A stretch of DNA of 30,465 nucleotides from Spirogloea muscicola. Its lineage: Eukaryota > Streptophyta > Zygnematophyceae > Spirogloeales > Spirogloeaceae. The stretch covers positions 19,533 through 49,997 of the forward strand of contig WELB01000381.1 of the NCBI GenBank assembly GCA_009602725.1, written 5' to 3'. A program made the position numbers and the translations under genes. The notes below the pieces were generated by a model. That model did no database searches and was not told the origin of the DNA. It was given only the letters and a program-made list of their open reading frames with translations. Of this stretch, positions 9,021 through 20,100 are shown one piece after another. Position 1 is the stretch's first letter. Each line of letters begins with the position of its first letter.

Positions 9021-12000
9021 TCAGGTTGCCGAGGGCGTGGTGGGCCCTGGAGGCAATATCGGTTTCTGCAATGGCTTCAACTGTTGCATAATCTGATTCA
9101 TGTTTGGCCTCTTCCTTGGGTTGCTGCATGCGTGCAAGCACGGTGATCAGCAAGCTGTAGTGCAAACAGAAGCAGAACATGCTACCTAATCAGCATGCTA
9201 CTACTTTTCAATTTGTCTGTGTGATGTGTGCAAGCCCTCAGAGACTTCCTGACTGGCATAATATATTTCGATTATTGAGCACAGCATGCAGCTTGTTGAC
9301 TCTGTGGAAGGTGCAGAATGACACCCACTTGTCCCAGCAAGCTTCAATGGTGGAGGCTAATGCAGGATCCATATCAGGTGGAATGACCAGCCGCCGGTTT
9401 TGAAAGCCAACAGCTCCCACCACCTGCGTCCCCACCCTCCAGCTCAGCAGGGGACACATACTTTGACAGGTACCTAACCGTGCCAACTTCGTCTAACATG
9501 GTCACTGCATACACTGAGTGTGTCAATCAGGGCCAGTCACCTAATTCGAAATTGCTATGCTTGAGGTCAATACTTGCAATCACAGAAAACTCAAATGGAC
9601 AGCACCAAAGAGCAGCTACCGTCTGTGAGGGAGCACATCTGACGCAACTTCAGGAGGTGAACCCAGTGTCCATTGTCCTAAAGCTGGTACCTTACCCAAC
9701 TAGCAAGTCAAGATGAGAGCTTAAGATACTCACCTGCATAGCATTCATGCCCTGCCATGGCTGCTCCATGGTCACAAGCTCCCAGAGGATGACCCCAAAG
9801 CTATAGACATCTGACTTCTCATCAGATGGTTCATTCCTCAGCACCTCTGGTGCCATCCACTCCGGCTGTGGGCACATTAATGTGATGGCACATACAAAGT
9901 CACAATGATTCACAGGAATGAAGTCAAGCAAAATGTCAAGGACACTTAAGAGGTGAACGTGCATGGATAGAAAGGCAATTGCTCAGCAGCTTACCGTGCC
10001 TGCGCCTGACTTAGATGAAAGAAAAGTACTGTGCTTAGACCGTGAGAGGCCAAAATCGCAGACCTGAAGATCAGTAGAGGTGCATCAACGCTCACTTCTT
10101 AGATACACACAGAATGCACATTGTACTGTAAATCCCACACCTTGCACACCTTGTGAAAGAGCATTGTGCTACTTATCTATCAGCAGCGAAGGCAAACCCG
10201 AATGCCTCATACCTTGACAGTCCAATTCTTATCAACGAGAAGGTTTGGTGACTTGAGGTCTCGATGAACAATCATAGGCTTGCAAGAGTGCAAGTAATTG
10301 ATGCCCCTTGCCTGGGGACAAGAGAGGAGCAATGTCATCCCTTTCTGCAGGGAAGCCGAAGAAGCTGTGGAGTACAAGCCCCACCTATTCCAGCAGATAG
10401 AAGTGACAATGCAGAACAAACATTTTGTTCTGCATTGTCACGAGCTTTAGAATGAGGTGACGACTGCTACAAGAATGTCATATGGCCAATGCCAAGGCAG
10501 ACTGCACGGATCACAGAGACATACGACATCCAGTGCCATGCGGATGCGCCGGCGCTCGTCAAGCTGCTCTCGAGCCCCCGGCTTGTGGAGCAGCCGGAAC
10601 AAGCTCCCTCTGCACACACAGATTTCTATCACGAAAAAATGATAGAAGTACTCATTATGATGATAATCGATGTCGAGGAGATAAAAAGAGTTATGTCTGA
10701 GTAGGTGATGCATAGCGAGCAGAAACTGAAGCTTGTATAAGTGCTAAGCTCAGCAGACCATGCATCTGCTACTGGAGTTGGAGGATTGGTGAATACTAAC
10801 CGTGGAAGAAACTCAGTGATGATGGACAGCTTGGGAGGCTTGGTGACTGCACCCATGAAGAGAACAATATTGGGATGCCTGAGCCTCATGAGGATGGCCA
10901 CCTGTTGAGGCAAGAGAGGCAGGCATATCACCAGGAATGTCGAGCGCTTTGGAGCAAGTATTGTACTGCAGCGGAGAAAAGCAGCCTTGACTTGAGGTTT
11001 TGGTACAGCTCTGTTACCTCTCCCCGGTATTCTTGGAGGGCTTCCTCGTGCAGATCCTGGTGGATCAGGATCTTCACAGCCACATCCTGGGGATGCGCCA
11101 TCTCTAATGTGGGTCAGCTTGTGATGTAGTTGGCATTTAAGGTAACCATGTTCTTGGCGCGTTGGTCAGCTCGAGCATCACACTCTTGGACAAGCCAAGG
11201 AGGCACACAATGACAGGTGACAGTGGGACAGACGAGAGCGACCAGGTTCCAAGAGGAGCTTGTCGTCCTTACAGAGCCACACCAGTCGCCCCGGTGCACG
11301 GTGCCAAAGGATCCGGCACCAATCTTCTCCCCCAGCTCAATGTCATTCCAGTCGATCTCCAGGTCTCCGACATCCATCACCCCTTCTGACAGGTCCCTGA
11401 TGATGGGCATCAAATCAGTGCCCTTCTCCAGCGCGCCGCCAATTGATCCAGTGATGGATTCGTCCATGAAAGGCAGTCTTGCTGGAGCTCCTGAAGGCTG
11501 AAAACTCTCCATGGATGCGCTGCTTGGCAACTTGAGGATCGGCTGGACCTGTGCGCAAGACAACACAGAAAAGGCCAAACCTTGATAAACAAGCACACTG
11601 CTTTTGCTCGTGCACCAAAGGCTATGCATTCAATCACCTGACAGCAGCAAAGCCTTCAACCCCAAGTCATAAATCAAGAGTCAGTTGTAGCACAAGGCTG
11701 CGCTTACCAGATGGGGACTGGGCATCGGACTAGGACGCTCTCCAATAGTCGGGGATTCGGGTAGGGCAGCCAGTTGGCGTCGCCTACGCAGCTGTGCAGA
11801 GTCACTGCCGCCTGTCCCATCCTCGCTCGGCGGAGCGCTTCCGCTCCGAAGGAGCTCAGAAGGTTCTATCACACCGTCAAAGCTGTGCTCAAGAGAGCAA
11901 GTAAAGTAAGTATCTTGAGCTCGCAGAAAAGTAGTTGCAAGTGCAGGGGCAAGGGAATCTTGCTCTTATCCTCATACTGACTTACATGATATCTGTACAC

Positions 12001-15000
12001 CTATTTGTGTACTTGACCATTGTGTGTACATCAATTGCATAGGCAGCACTAATAGTCTGGAATTATGAGGAGATGTCAGTACAGTCAGAGAAACGGACGG
12101 TGTCCTACAGCTGGCAGGTAGTGACGTGCGTATTAAGCGCAACCTGTGGTTGCGCGTGTGCCGGCCCCTCCGCCGGCACGCCATCGTGTCGTCACTCATG
12201 AAGCCGGGCTCAACGGAGTTGCCCCTCCTCAGGAACTCCGGAGGCCAAACTCCAGCCACAGGGGACACCAACTCCGGCGGCTCATAGCTACTGCATGAAT
12301 GCTAGAGAGCTCTGTGAGATACACTTCGCTTTGTCTTCGACCTTTTAACCCAAAGCCCAATAGTGGGAAGCGTGAAACAGCAGCACAATCGTCTACCTGG
12401 TGGCCGAGGGCGCAAACGATGTGATTTGGGGGCAGCGCAGCGGTGAGACTATATGGCTCTTGGAAGCCATGATGCCTGGCTCCAGCGGTAGAAGCTCCCC
12501 GGGTGTTCCAATGAGGTCCACAACATACTCCCTGAATGAACATGCGCGAAGTAATACAGAGCAGCTTTAGACGCAAATAGTGGCTTAGTGAGCACAAGTG
12601 TCTAAGAGCAGCGGCCAAAGAACCCAGCATGATTGCGTGTCATTGACCAAGTATGTCCTCCCAAAGATGTAAAGCTTGAAATTTGCTACTTGCCTCTCAT
12701 CGCTGTTGAGAACCATGATGCATGAAGCACCGTCATCCATGCGGCAGTGCTTGCAGCCTCTGCTTATGCGGCACGGCAAGCCCATGGCATCTGCCAGCAC
12801 CTGCATGGCTCCAAGCCAAGGGCAAGACGCATGACGGAGAGGCAGGTCACATTGCACTCTGTGGTCTACATTGCTGGTGCCACTGCAGCGGACAACTTCA
12901 CCAAGTGCTGAGACTGTCGAAGATTACATGACATTCTTTGACACGGCCTCTTGTGAGCAGGTGCAATGCCCCAGCACAGAGTACCTGAGACACTGCAGTT
13001 GTTGCAACCTGGGAGCTAAATGGGCATGACACTACAAAGTGCCACATGCATGAGGTGCCACATGCTGCAGGTGCAGCCCACCTTGAAGAGCAGGGTGCGG
13101 TGCCGGCAGAGTCCAACATCAATCATGCCGATCGGCAGCACGACACTCTTGAGGAAAGCCTTGAGCTGCCGCATCCGCGCCCGGAATCTTGACAGGAGCT
13201 CGCCAGCCTCCATCTCAGCAGGGCCCCTGCAAAGGCAGACAGCCACACTTTTGCCATACAGTCACCTATCCCCCTCGAAGAGAGACAAGAGGTCTACCGT
13301 ACCAGATGAGCAGCATGCAGGACATAATCGATTTTGCGGTCAGCAGAAGGCAACCAGAAACATCAGTTGGAGCACGGGGCTCGCAATCAAGAGGATCGGC
13401 AGGCTGATATTTGCCTGAACGCCGTTGTAGCTGTTCTGGCGCTTCAGCTTTCTTACCCCATGTGGTCGGAAACCAGCCTGGCGAGCTGGCGAGCAAGGGT
13501 CTGGTAGTCGGCAGCGGCGTAAGCCAAGCCCACGGCCCTGTCCTCCAGAATCTTGAGCCCCTTGTCGACGTCACGTGCAATGAGAGCCACGTCAAACGCC
13601 GCCTCTGATGGGTGTAGCTTACGCAGTGTGTCGAGGTTGGGCATGCGGCCGCGCTGCTCCACCTCGGTGCACATGTTCCACACGTATGGCGACATGCCCC
13701 ACAGGTCGAAGAACCCGTCCTCCAGCCGGTCCTCATAGCTCAGGCAGCCGTTCACCTGTGTACAATCACCCGTGAGAATGGTGGACCTCCCTACAGCTTC
13801 AGGACGGCATAACAGCCAGTTGATTTAGGGGCTCGGCTGCCAGCCTATGTGCAGGCCTTCCTACTGCAGTAGAAGTAAGGATGCATGGATGTGGAGGGAG
13901 GACTGAAAAATAGGCTTCAAGCATCTATAAAACCATAAGGGACGATCTTGGCAGGAATGCTAGCGTGGTCTTAGTGCTCGGCATCTTCAGACAGGCTTTG
14001 GTGAGCTCGAAGTCAGTAGCACCAAGCAAGCACCCGACGAGGCTTCTCAGATAAGGGTGCTGGCGGATTTGGCACAAGGTCGAAGCACCTATGGAAGCTT
14101 ATGAGTTTGACTTGTATGCAATGGTGCAGCAGTACTCACCCAGTAGCGGTATGCAGTCGCCTCGGCGGGGCCGCGGGGCGCAACGCTCACGTGGTTCGCA
14201 GCCGCCACCTCACGGGAGCGGGCCAGAGGTCCGCCGCGCTCCTCGAGCAGGGGCGTGCCACCTGGGCCAGCCGGCCCGGCCTCGATCTCCTCCGCCAGCT
14301 CCGCATCCGCCATCACCCGCAGCGCCACCGCGACCTGGCCCCAATTGCCAGTGGCCTCGCTTGTCAGAAAAGACCTTGGTGACCTCCCAAGCCTTCACTG
14401 CTGGGATTAAATGCTCAGGGTCAGGTAGTGAGCTGTTCACCTGGATCTGGTATGTCTCCTCCGCCTGCTGAAAGTAGGATTGCGAGTCCTGCTGCAGGCG
14501 CGTGCGCGTGGCGGCGAGCTCGCTGTCCTCAGGCCACGAGATCTCCGTGTCGCTCAGGCTGTGTGGCCCTGTACCGCCGCCCTTGCCCAGGCTCAGGCTG
14601 CTCCAGCGGGACAGAGCCAGAGGAGCGCCAACGTGGCCAGTCAGGACCCTTCGAATCAGCAATACTTTGCCACTCCGGAGCAGCGCATGGTTGGAGCCCG
14701 CAGCCCGTCTCACCTGTCGTCGAAGAGCATGTTGGTCATGGACATGCCGGACATCTCCGCCTCGCTGCCCAGGCTCGCACGCCGCCTGCGCGTCGGGAAC
14801 ACGGGGTCGCTCTCCCGCTCGGGCGTCCGGTTCCCGCTGCAGCAGCCGACCATTGGGATGCCGCCCAGTCAGGACCGGCCGGCGCGTGCCGGGCCAAATG
14901 CCGAGCACAACATTGCTTCCACAAGAGAGCATGCGCAACTGTGTTACTAGCTTGCCCTCGCTACAGTGGCTACTCATCTCACTAGATCAACATTGTCCAT

Positions 15001-15982
15001 GACAAGAGGATGTTCTTGGTAACATGCTCTTGAGGTGGCACACCTGTCGGGAGCCTCTCCTTGGCTTGCCAGCCACTCCCCGCTGGACCTGGTCACTGAG
15101 CCCGCGCGTTCCAGCCTGGCCACAAATGCAGGCGTGCAAAGTGTCAAGGAATGGCTCGTAGTTAGTGAGAGGAGCTAATGCCGAATTGGCGTCAAGCGGT
15201 CTCTCGCTCGCCGCGACCGTCCCGTCAGCTCATGTGACTTCCCAGTGCTGGCACGGGGGTGCTCAGAGCGCCCTGTCTGCTATAGTTACTGGCTCCGCTT
15301 CTGTAGTCTTGACCACCATCTGTATGCACCTGGCTGCCTTTTACAGCCACTCTTCCATTTACATTCATGTTTAGTATAAGTAATATATCAGCAGCCGCAT
15401 TCTTCTCCCGAGCAGAGACGGCTGCAGCACAGGCTGCACGGGCTCCCGTGCTGCTGGGGGAGTCTGACCTCGCCGGCGACCACTGCCGCCGGTCGAGCCC
15501 GCCGGAGAGCTGGTGCATGACGCCCGGGTCCGCCGACGAGGCCCGCTCCAGGCGCGCGGGGCTGGTGCCGTGGCCGCCGCCGCTGCCCCCGCCATCGCTC
15601 GCCAGAAGGGCCAAGTGGTCGGCGAAGGTCTCCGGCGAGGACAAGCTCTGCAGGTCCAGCCGCGGCGCCGGCGGCGGCGGCGGCGGCGGCTCTCGCGTCA
15701 GAGGCGCGCAGCGTTGACGGACAGCGCAGTGCCAGACGACTTCCGGCGAGGCAAGTCAGCGGAGGCCTCGAGCACCTCGCTGCCGGAGCGCGCGAGCTGC
15801 AGGATGGCGGCGGTGTGCTGAGCGACGTGGTGGTGGATGATCACGGAGCCCGGCTGCTCCAGGAGCGGCGGCGAAGCCGCCATCGCCGCCGCCGCCGAGG
15901 CGCTGCGGCCGTGGAGCGACGCACCGCCGGCGCGGGAGGGCGACGACCAGGTCGCCGCCGCAGGAGTGCCGCCGGAGCCGGC
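9021..15982 (-). CDS. Raf-like Ser/Thr protein kinase with EDR1 domain (kinase 1), 5' end missing
   Basis: Related to plant CTR1/EDR1 MAPKKK-like kinases. Twenty-one exons on the minus strand: 15982-15719, 15647-15469, 15115-15044, 14836-14714, 14600-14441, 14334-14140, 13755-13457, 13226-13082, 12800-12694, 12531-12397, 12290-12144, 11882-11708, 11548-11273, 11086-11018, 10901-10801, 10609-10525, 10311-10213, 10063-9995, 9865-9734, 9423-9329, 9123-9021 (TGA). They give 1009 codons plus stop. The EDR1 domain (about fragment residues 255-550) includes [38 protein letters not shown] and [12 protein letters not shown]. Kinase motifs are all present: [33 protein letters not shown] and [10 protein letters not shown]. 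It ends shortly after the kinase domain (PSAT). The 5' side stops at the N at 15984, so any PAS domain cannot be judged. Weak points: a 71-nt intron at 15648-15718 (or a frameshift) and the GTTGCG donor at 12143. Confidence 0.92.
10403..10441. repeat. perfect 18-bp inverted repeat with 3-base loop in a kinase 1 intron
   Basis: GTGACAATGCAGAACAAA (10403-10420) is followed by CAT and then its exact reverse complement (10424-10441). It lies in the intron between the exons ending at 10525 and starting at 10311, so on the minus-strand pre-mRNA it would fold into a near-blunt hairpin. Confidence 0.95.
12532..12693 (-). other. GC-AG intron of kinase 1
   Basis: On the minus strand the exon ends ...GATGAGAG and the intron begins GCAAGTAG; the acceptor is CATTCAG. 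Joining gives S-D-E-R-E-Y-V-V-D-L, matching the EDR1-family D/E-R-E-Y-x-V-D-L block. The nearby GT (12686-12687) would put the next exon out of frame. The matching intron of kinase 2 has a normal GT donor. Confidence 0.85.
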
Positions 15983-15999
15983 GNGGAGGTCACGGCGCC

Positions 16000-16740
16000 C
16001 GCGGCGGTCGCGGCGCGGGGGACTGACTCGGTTAGGTGTGCCTGGCCCGCTCCGCGGGCGCTCTGCTGCGGGCCCCTGGCTCCGCCCGGCGAGGACCACC
16101 ACCCTGCTGGCCACACCGTCTGCTCCGACGCTCAGCGCGGCAGGCTCTTCTCGCTCTCACGCCACGCCATTGTCCGCCGCTTCCATGGGGAGCCGGTGGC
16201 CTCCCACGCAGCCGGGTCGCTAGCGCAGTTGTACCGCATGCGCTTGGACGTCTCGCTGCAGAGGTCTATGGCCCGCGCGCTGCACCTGCGTGCAGGCAGA
16301 GCCCTCGCTGCTGCCTCTGGCTCTGGCCAGGGGACCCGCTTCCAGGAACCCAGTCTCTCTGACCTGAGGCTGCTTAGCAGGGGTTACTGAGTGCTTCGTA
16401 GCTGCTTCGCTTCTTTTCTGTGCTTGTTGTTCTTCGTACTTCCCCTGGCCCCTTCTCGTCCTTTGTTCATTCTTTTTTGAGCTGGCTTTTTCCAGCCCCT
16501 ATCCTCAATGGGCGAGCCCTTCCCCCTCTTCTTGCGCTCTAGGCCCCTCCGTCATTTGGCTTCTTTTCTTCCAACCTTCGTCCATTCTTGTCGGGCTCTT
16601 CACAGCCCTTCCTTGCCCCCACTGGGAGTGCCACTTCTTCCTCTTTCTGTTTGGGCTGCCTTTGCCAGCCCCTCTTCTCTATGGGCGGCGAGCACTTTCT
16701 CACAGCCCTTGCCCTCAGTGTCTCAAGTCGGGCTTGACGG
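16000..16740 (+). mobile_element. LINE-like element C-terminal tail and 3' UTR with several stem-loops
   Basis: The frame from about 16085 reads HAAGSLAQLYRMRLDVSLQR, SMARALHLRAGRALAAASGS and ends SDLRLLSRGY with TGA at 16388-16390. The upstream part is divergent from other copies. The 3' UTR starts GTGCTTCGTAGCT, as in the copy at 27403-27600, so the two form one subfamily. It holds stem-loops at 16481-16498, 16593-16608 and 16653-16671, each followed by CTATGGG/CAATGGG-type and GAGC motifs. The piece lies between the two kinase genes on the opposite strand, just past the N at 15984. Confidence 0.8.
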
Positions 16741-17158
16741 CCAAGTAATCCACCACAGTGTGAGCATGCACAAGCACAACTCTGTGCTAAGTATGTAGGA
16801 TCCGCCAGGCTCGTCGTACAAATTTCCGGCATCCCATCTTGGTGGGAAGTGAAGGGTCACCACATCAATGCGATCAATCAGAGTGATCAATGGTCAGAGC
16901 AGCCGTGTCATTCCTCAAATTAACGCCTAACACGATTTGGAAGCTCGTGTGCAGCGAGCGAGGAACCATATGTGCGAATGCCAAGCGGAGGGCAAGTCAC
17001 CGAGTCCGCCCCCTTCAACTGCCAGGGGCGTCTGCTCAATGTTCTGCAAATCACCTAATCATTATGCGCTCGACTTTGTCCAATAATTGGTTGTCAGGCA
17101 AGACGAGGGCGGGGGTGCATCTACTAATCACCGTGATCTCAAGGCTGCAAACCTAATA
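16741..17158. other. no gene recognised; 3' flank of kinase 2
   Basis: No supported exon on either strand in these 418 bases, and no minus-strand TGTAA was found. Most of it is presumably kinase 2 3' UTR and spacer between that gene and the retroelement tail. Confidence 0.45.
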
Positions 17159-20100
17159 TTACTGATTGCCTGTGGACACTTGCTGTACGAGGATGGGCTT
17201 TTGGAGGGGCTTCAGCATGTTCATGACGTCTGAGAAGCTCGGCCGCAGCCTTGGGTTGCTGCAAGACAAATGAAGAACGAAAAGAGAAACTTAGGAATTC
17301 ATATCGACCAAACAGTTTCAATCTCCTCAATATGAAAGACCTATACGCTCTCAGACATCTTGGGCCATTTGACCAGGCGGCTGAACAGAAGTAAGTGAAC
17401 TGGTTGGAGGTGCCTACTTCTCCCAGCACAGCCTAATGCATTCTGCAATGGCTGGATCGACGGTGTCTGGGATGGTAAGCCTCCTGTGCTGAAAGCCTAC
17501 TGCGCCAACGACCTGCCAGAAGCACAAAGCACAGAAGGTGATCAAGGTGCAGGATGTGGCAAGAGCTCAGCAGCCATGAACACTGCACACACAGTTCTAC
17601 TTGTATCCACCTTACTTCACACTTGGACACCATAATCTGCCATCTTTCGAGCTACTATAGGCAGCTCATGCCTCTTCCTGCAGTGTCATTAGGATGACCT
17701 AGAACACTCTCTTCATCATGGAACTTATTTGTGCATCATTTCTTCCTAGTACTTGATAGGCTGGCCCTCGGAAGAAGTCCTTTCACACTTTGTCAAGCCA
17801 AATGATGCTCATGTGGGTTCCTGCCTGATCCTGCATATGGCTAATTCCTGCTAAGATTTTCCAGCGGCCCCCCAGAATCAGCCAGCTGACCCTCTGCAAG
17901 CTGTTGCAGTCTAGCCTTGCACAGTACTGAATCCAGGAAAGCGGGATGCAGTGTGGGATAGCAAACCTGCATAGCATTCATCCCGTGCCAGGGTTGCTGC
18001 AGAGTGGCCAGTTCCCAAAGGATCACCCCAAAGCTGTACACGTCGCTCTTCTCGTCCGAGAGCTCGTTCCGAAGAACCTCTGGTGCCATCCACTCAGGCT
18101 GCACCACATCACAGAGCAAAGTGTATTGTGAGAATTACCTGCAAATCGACCTAGAAGGATGGAACAAGTGCCCCATCACCACCAGTAGCCCCTACTCAAG
18201 CTCTCTGCACATGGACTACAGAGCAAAGCCCTGAGGTACTGTGTGACATACCGTGCCAGCGCTGGATTTGGACGTAAGGTAGGTGTGGTGCTTCATCCTG
18301 GACAAGCCAAAGTCGCAGACCTGAACATGCATGCACACATGCAGAGCAAGTCAAAGGGAAGGAGGAAAGGAGTGGCCTGACCTCTTTCTGGATGCAAGAA
18401 TTCAAGTAACTGGTGCAGATTACCAGCACACAGAAAGTGATTTGGGCGCTTGGGACAGACCTTCACAGTCCAATTCTTGTCCACTAGCAAGTTTGGGCTT
18501 TTCAGATCTCTATGCACAATAGGAGGACTGCTTCGGTGTAGATAATTCATGCCCTTGGCCTGCAACACAGCAGGAGTCCATCAATGAGAAATTTGGACGG
18601 AACTCCAAGGTTATGGCTAAAAGACAATACCTCAACTCTTGCACTCCGGCACTAGGCACACCGGCCCCACGCATAGAGCAATATCTAGACAAAAGGTCCT
18701 TGTAAACCACCAAAATAAAGATATTATGCATTTGAAACTGCAGTTCCCAGTAAATCCATACCACATCAAGTGCCATTCGAATACGCCGGCGCTCATCAAC
18801 CTCTCGGTTGGGCCGGTGCAGCAAGCGGTACAGGCTTCCCCTGCAAAGAATCACAACGTAAAATACAAACTCATCAGCAGTTTCCGAGACTGCTACAATC
18901 AGCGTGCCACAGTGTTGGCCTCAAGCTCTAGCAGGTATGAAGGTCCCGTGACATTGGAATGCTTCACTACCAAATGTCAGGCATCAGGCCAGAGTTTTAG
19001 CAGTATCGGGCCAAGCATACTGTGCCCGAGGCAGGGAGCAGTACCGAGGGCAGAACTCCGTGAGGATGGACAGGTGCGGAGGCTTCGTGACGCAGCCCAT
19101 GAAGAGGACCACGTTAGGGTGCCGCAAGCGTCGCATAATGGCGACTTCGGCCTTGAACTCCTGCAGAGCTTCTTGCTGGATGTCCTGCTCGAGGAACACC
19201 TTCACAGCAACATCCTGACAGTCAAAGTATGCAACAAAGTCAGTTTTCGCAGCCTGACCCAGCACCTTGCGGCAACTCAATCTAGCAAAAGATCCAGGAG
19301 AAGGTCAAAGAAGAGTCTACGCACCGAGCCCTGCCAGTCTCCACGATAGACTTTCCCATACGAGCCTGCATGCAACGATCAGAAGCATGAGCCAGGGGAG
19401 GAAGACAGTGCTCCCTCACTGGACAATCTACGGTGCACAGCTGCACCACCTCCTCCTGGTCTGTACCCTGCTGAGCGCCAAGCATGTAGGAGCTTGGCCA
19501 TGTCAGTATAGAAGCAGTCAAGTATTACTCTGGTTGCAACCAAACTATGAGAAGAGCATCGCACCCTGCCCAACGCGTTCTCCGAGGGTAATGTCTTCCC
19601 ATGGGATCTCCACTTCCCGTATTGCCTCGCTGAGCATGAGCTCGTTCAGCTGCTCTCGCAGGTTCAGCGGCACAGGGTCTGCACTGCCGCCCTTGTTCAC
19701 CCCCTGCCCACCATCGCCGCTGCCACCGCCGCTGGCCAGGCTGTCTGCGCTGCCGCCCTCTCGCTCCCGCTGATCCCAGTAGTTCACGCGGTTGTTACTG
19801 TCATTTCCCTGGCCATTGTTTGATGCCTGCCCCCTTGGTTCCTGCCGCTCGCCAGAGCCCGTGGCCTCTCTCCGCGCATGAGGCGCCTCCGCCGGGGCCC
19901 GGCCACCGACATTGTTGCCCACGCCTTCGCCGCTGCCCTGCTGGCCCTTCTTGCTCAGCGAGTTGCTGAGCACCTCGCCAGGGGCATACAGCGACTGTTC
20001 GAAGATGGTGTAATTGGAGTTTGCTTTTCCCTGGGCCGCAGGCACCTCTGCTGCATTTCTATACAATGCGGCAGCCTGCGAAGCTTCAGCTGAGCTTGCT

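Noticed and set aside
14210-14977. Long minus-strand open frame within kinase 1
   Set aside because: It mixes one true exon (14600-14441) with introns; family alignment and splice sites require switching frames at 14441/14334 and 14714/14600.
16481-16740. Rho-independent-type terminators
   Set aside because: The stem-loops belong to the 3' UTR of a eukaryotic retroelement and recur with the same flanks in many copies.
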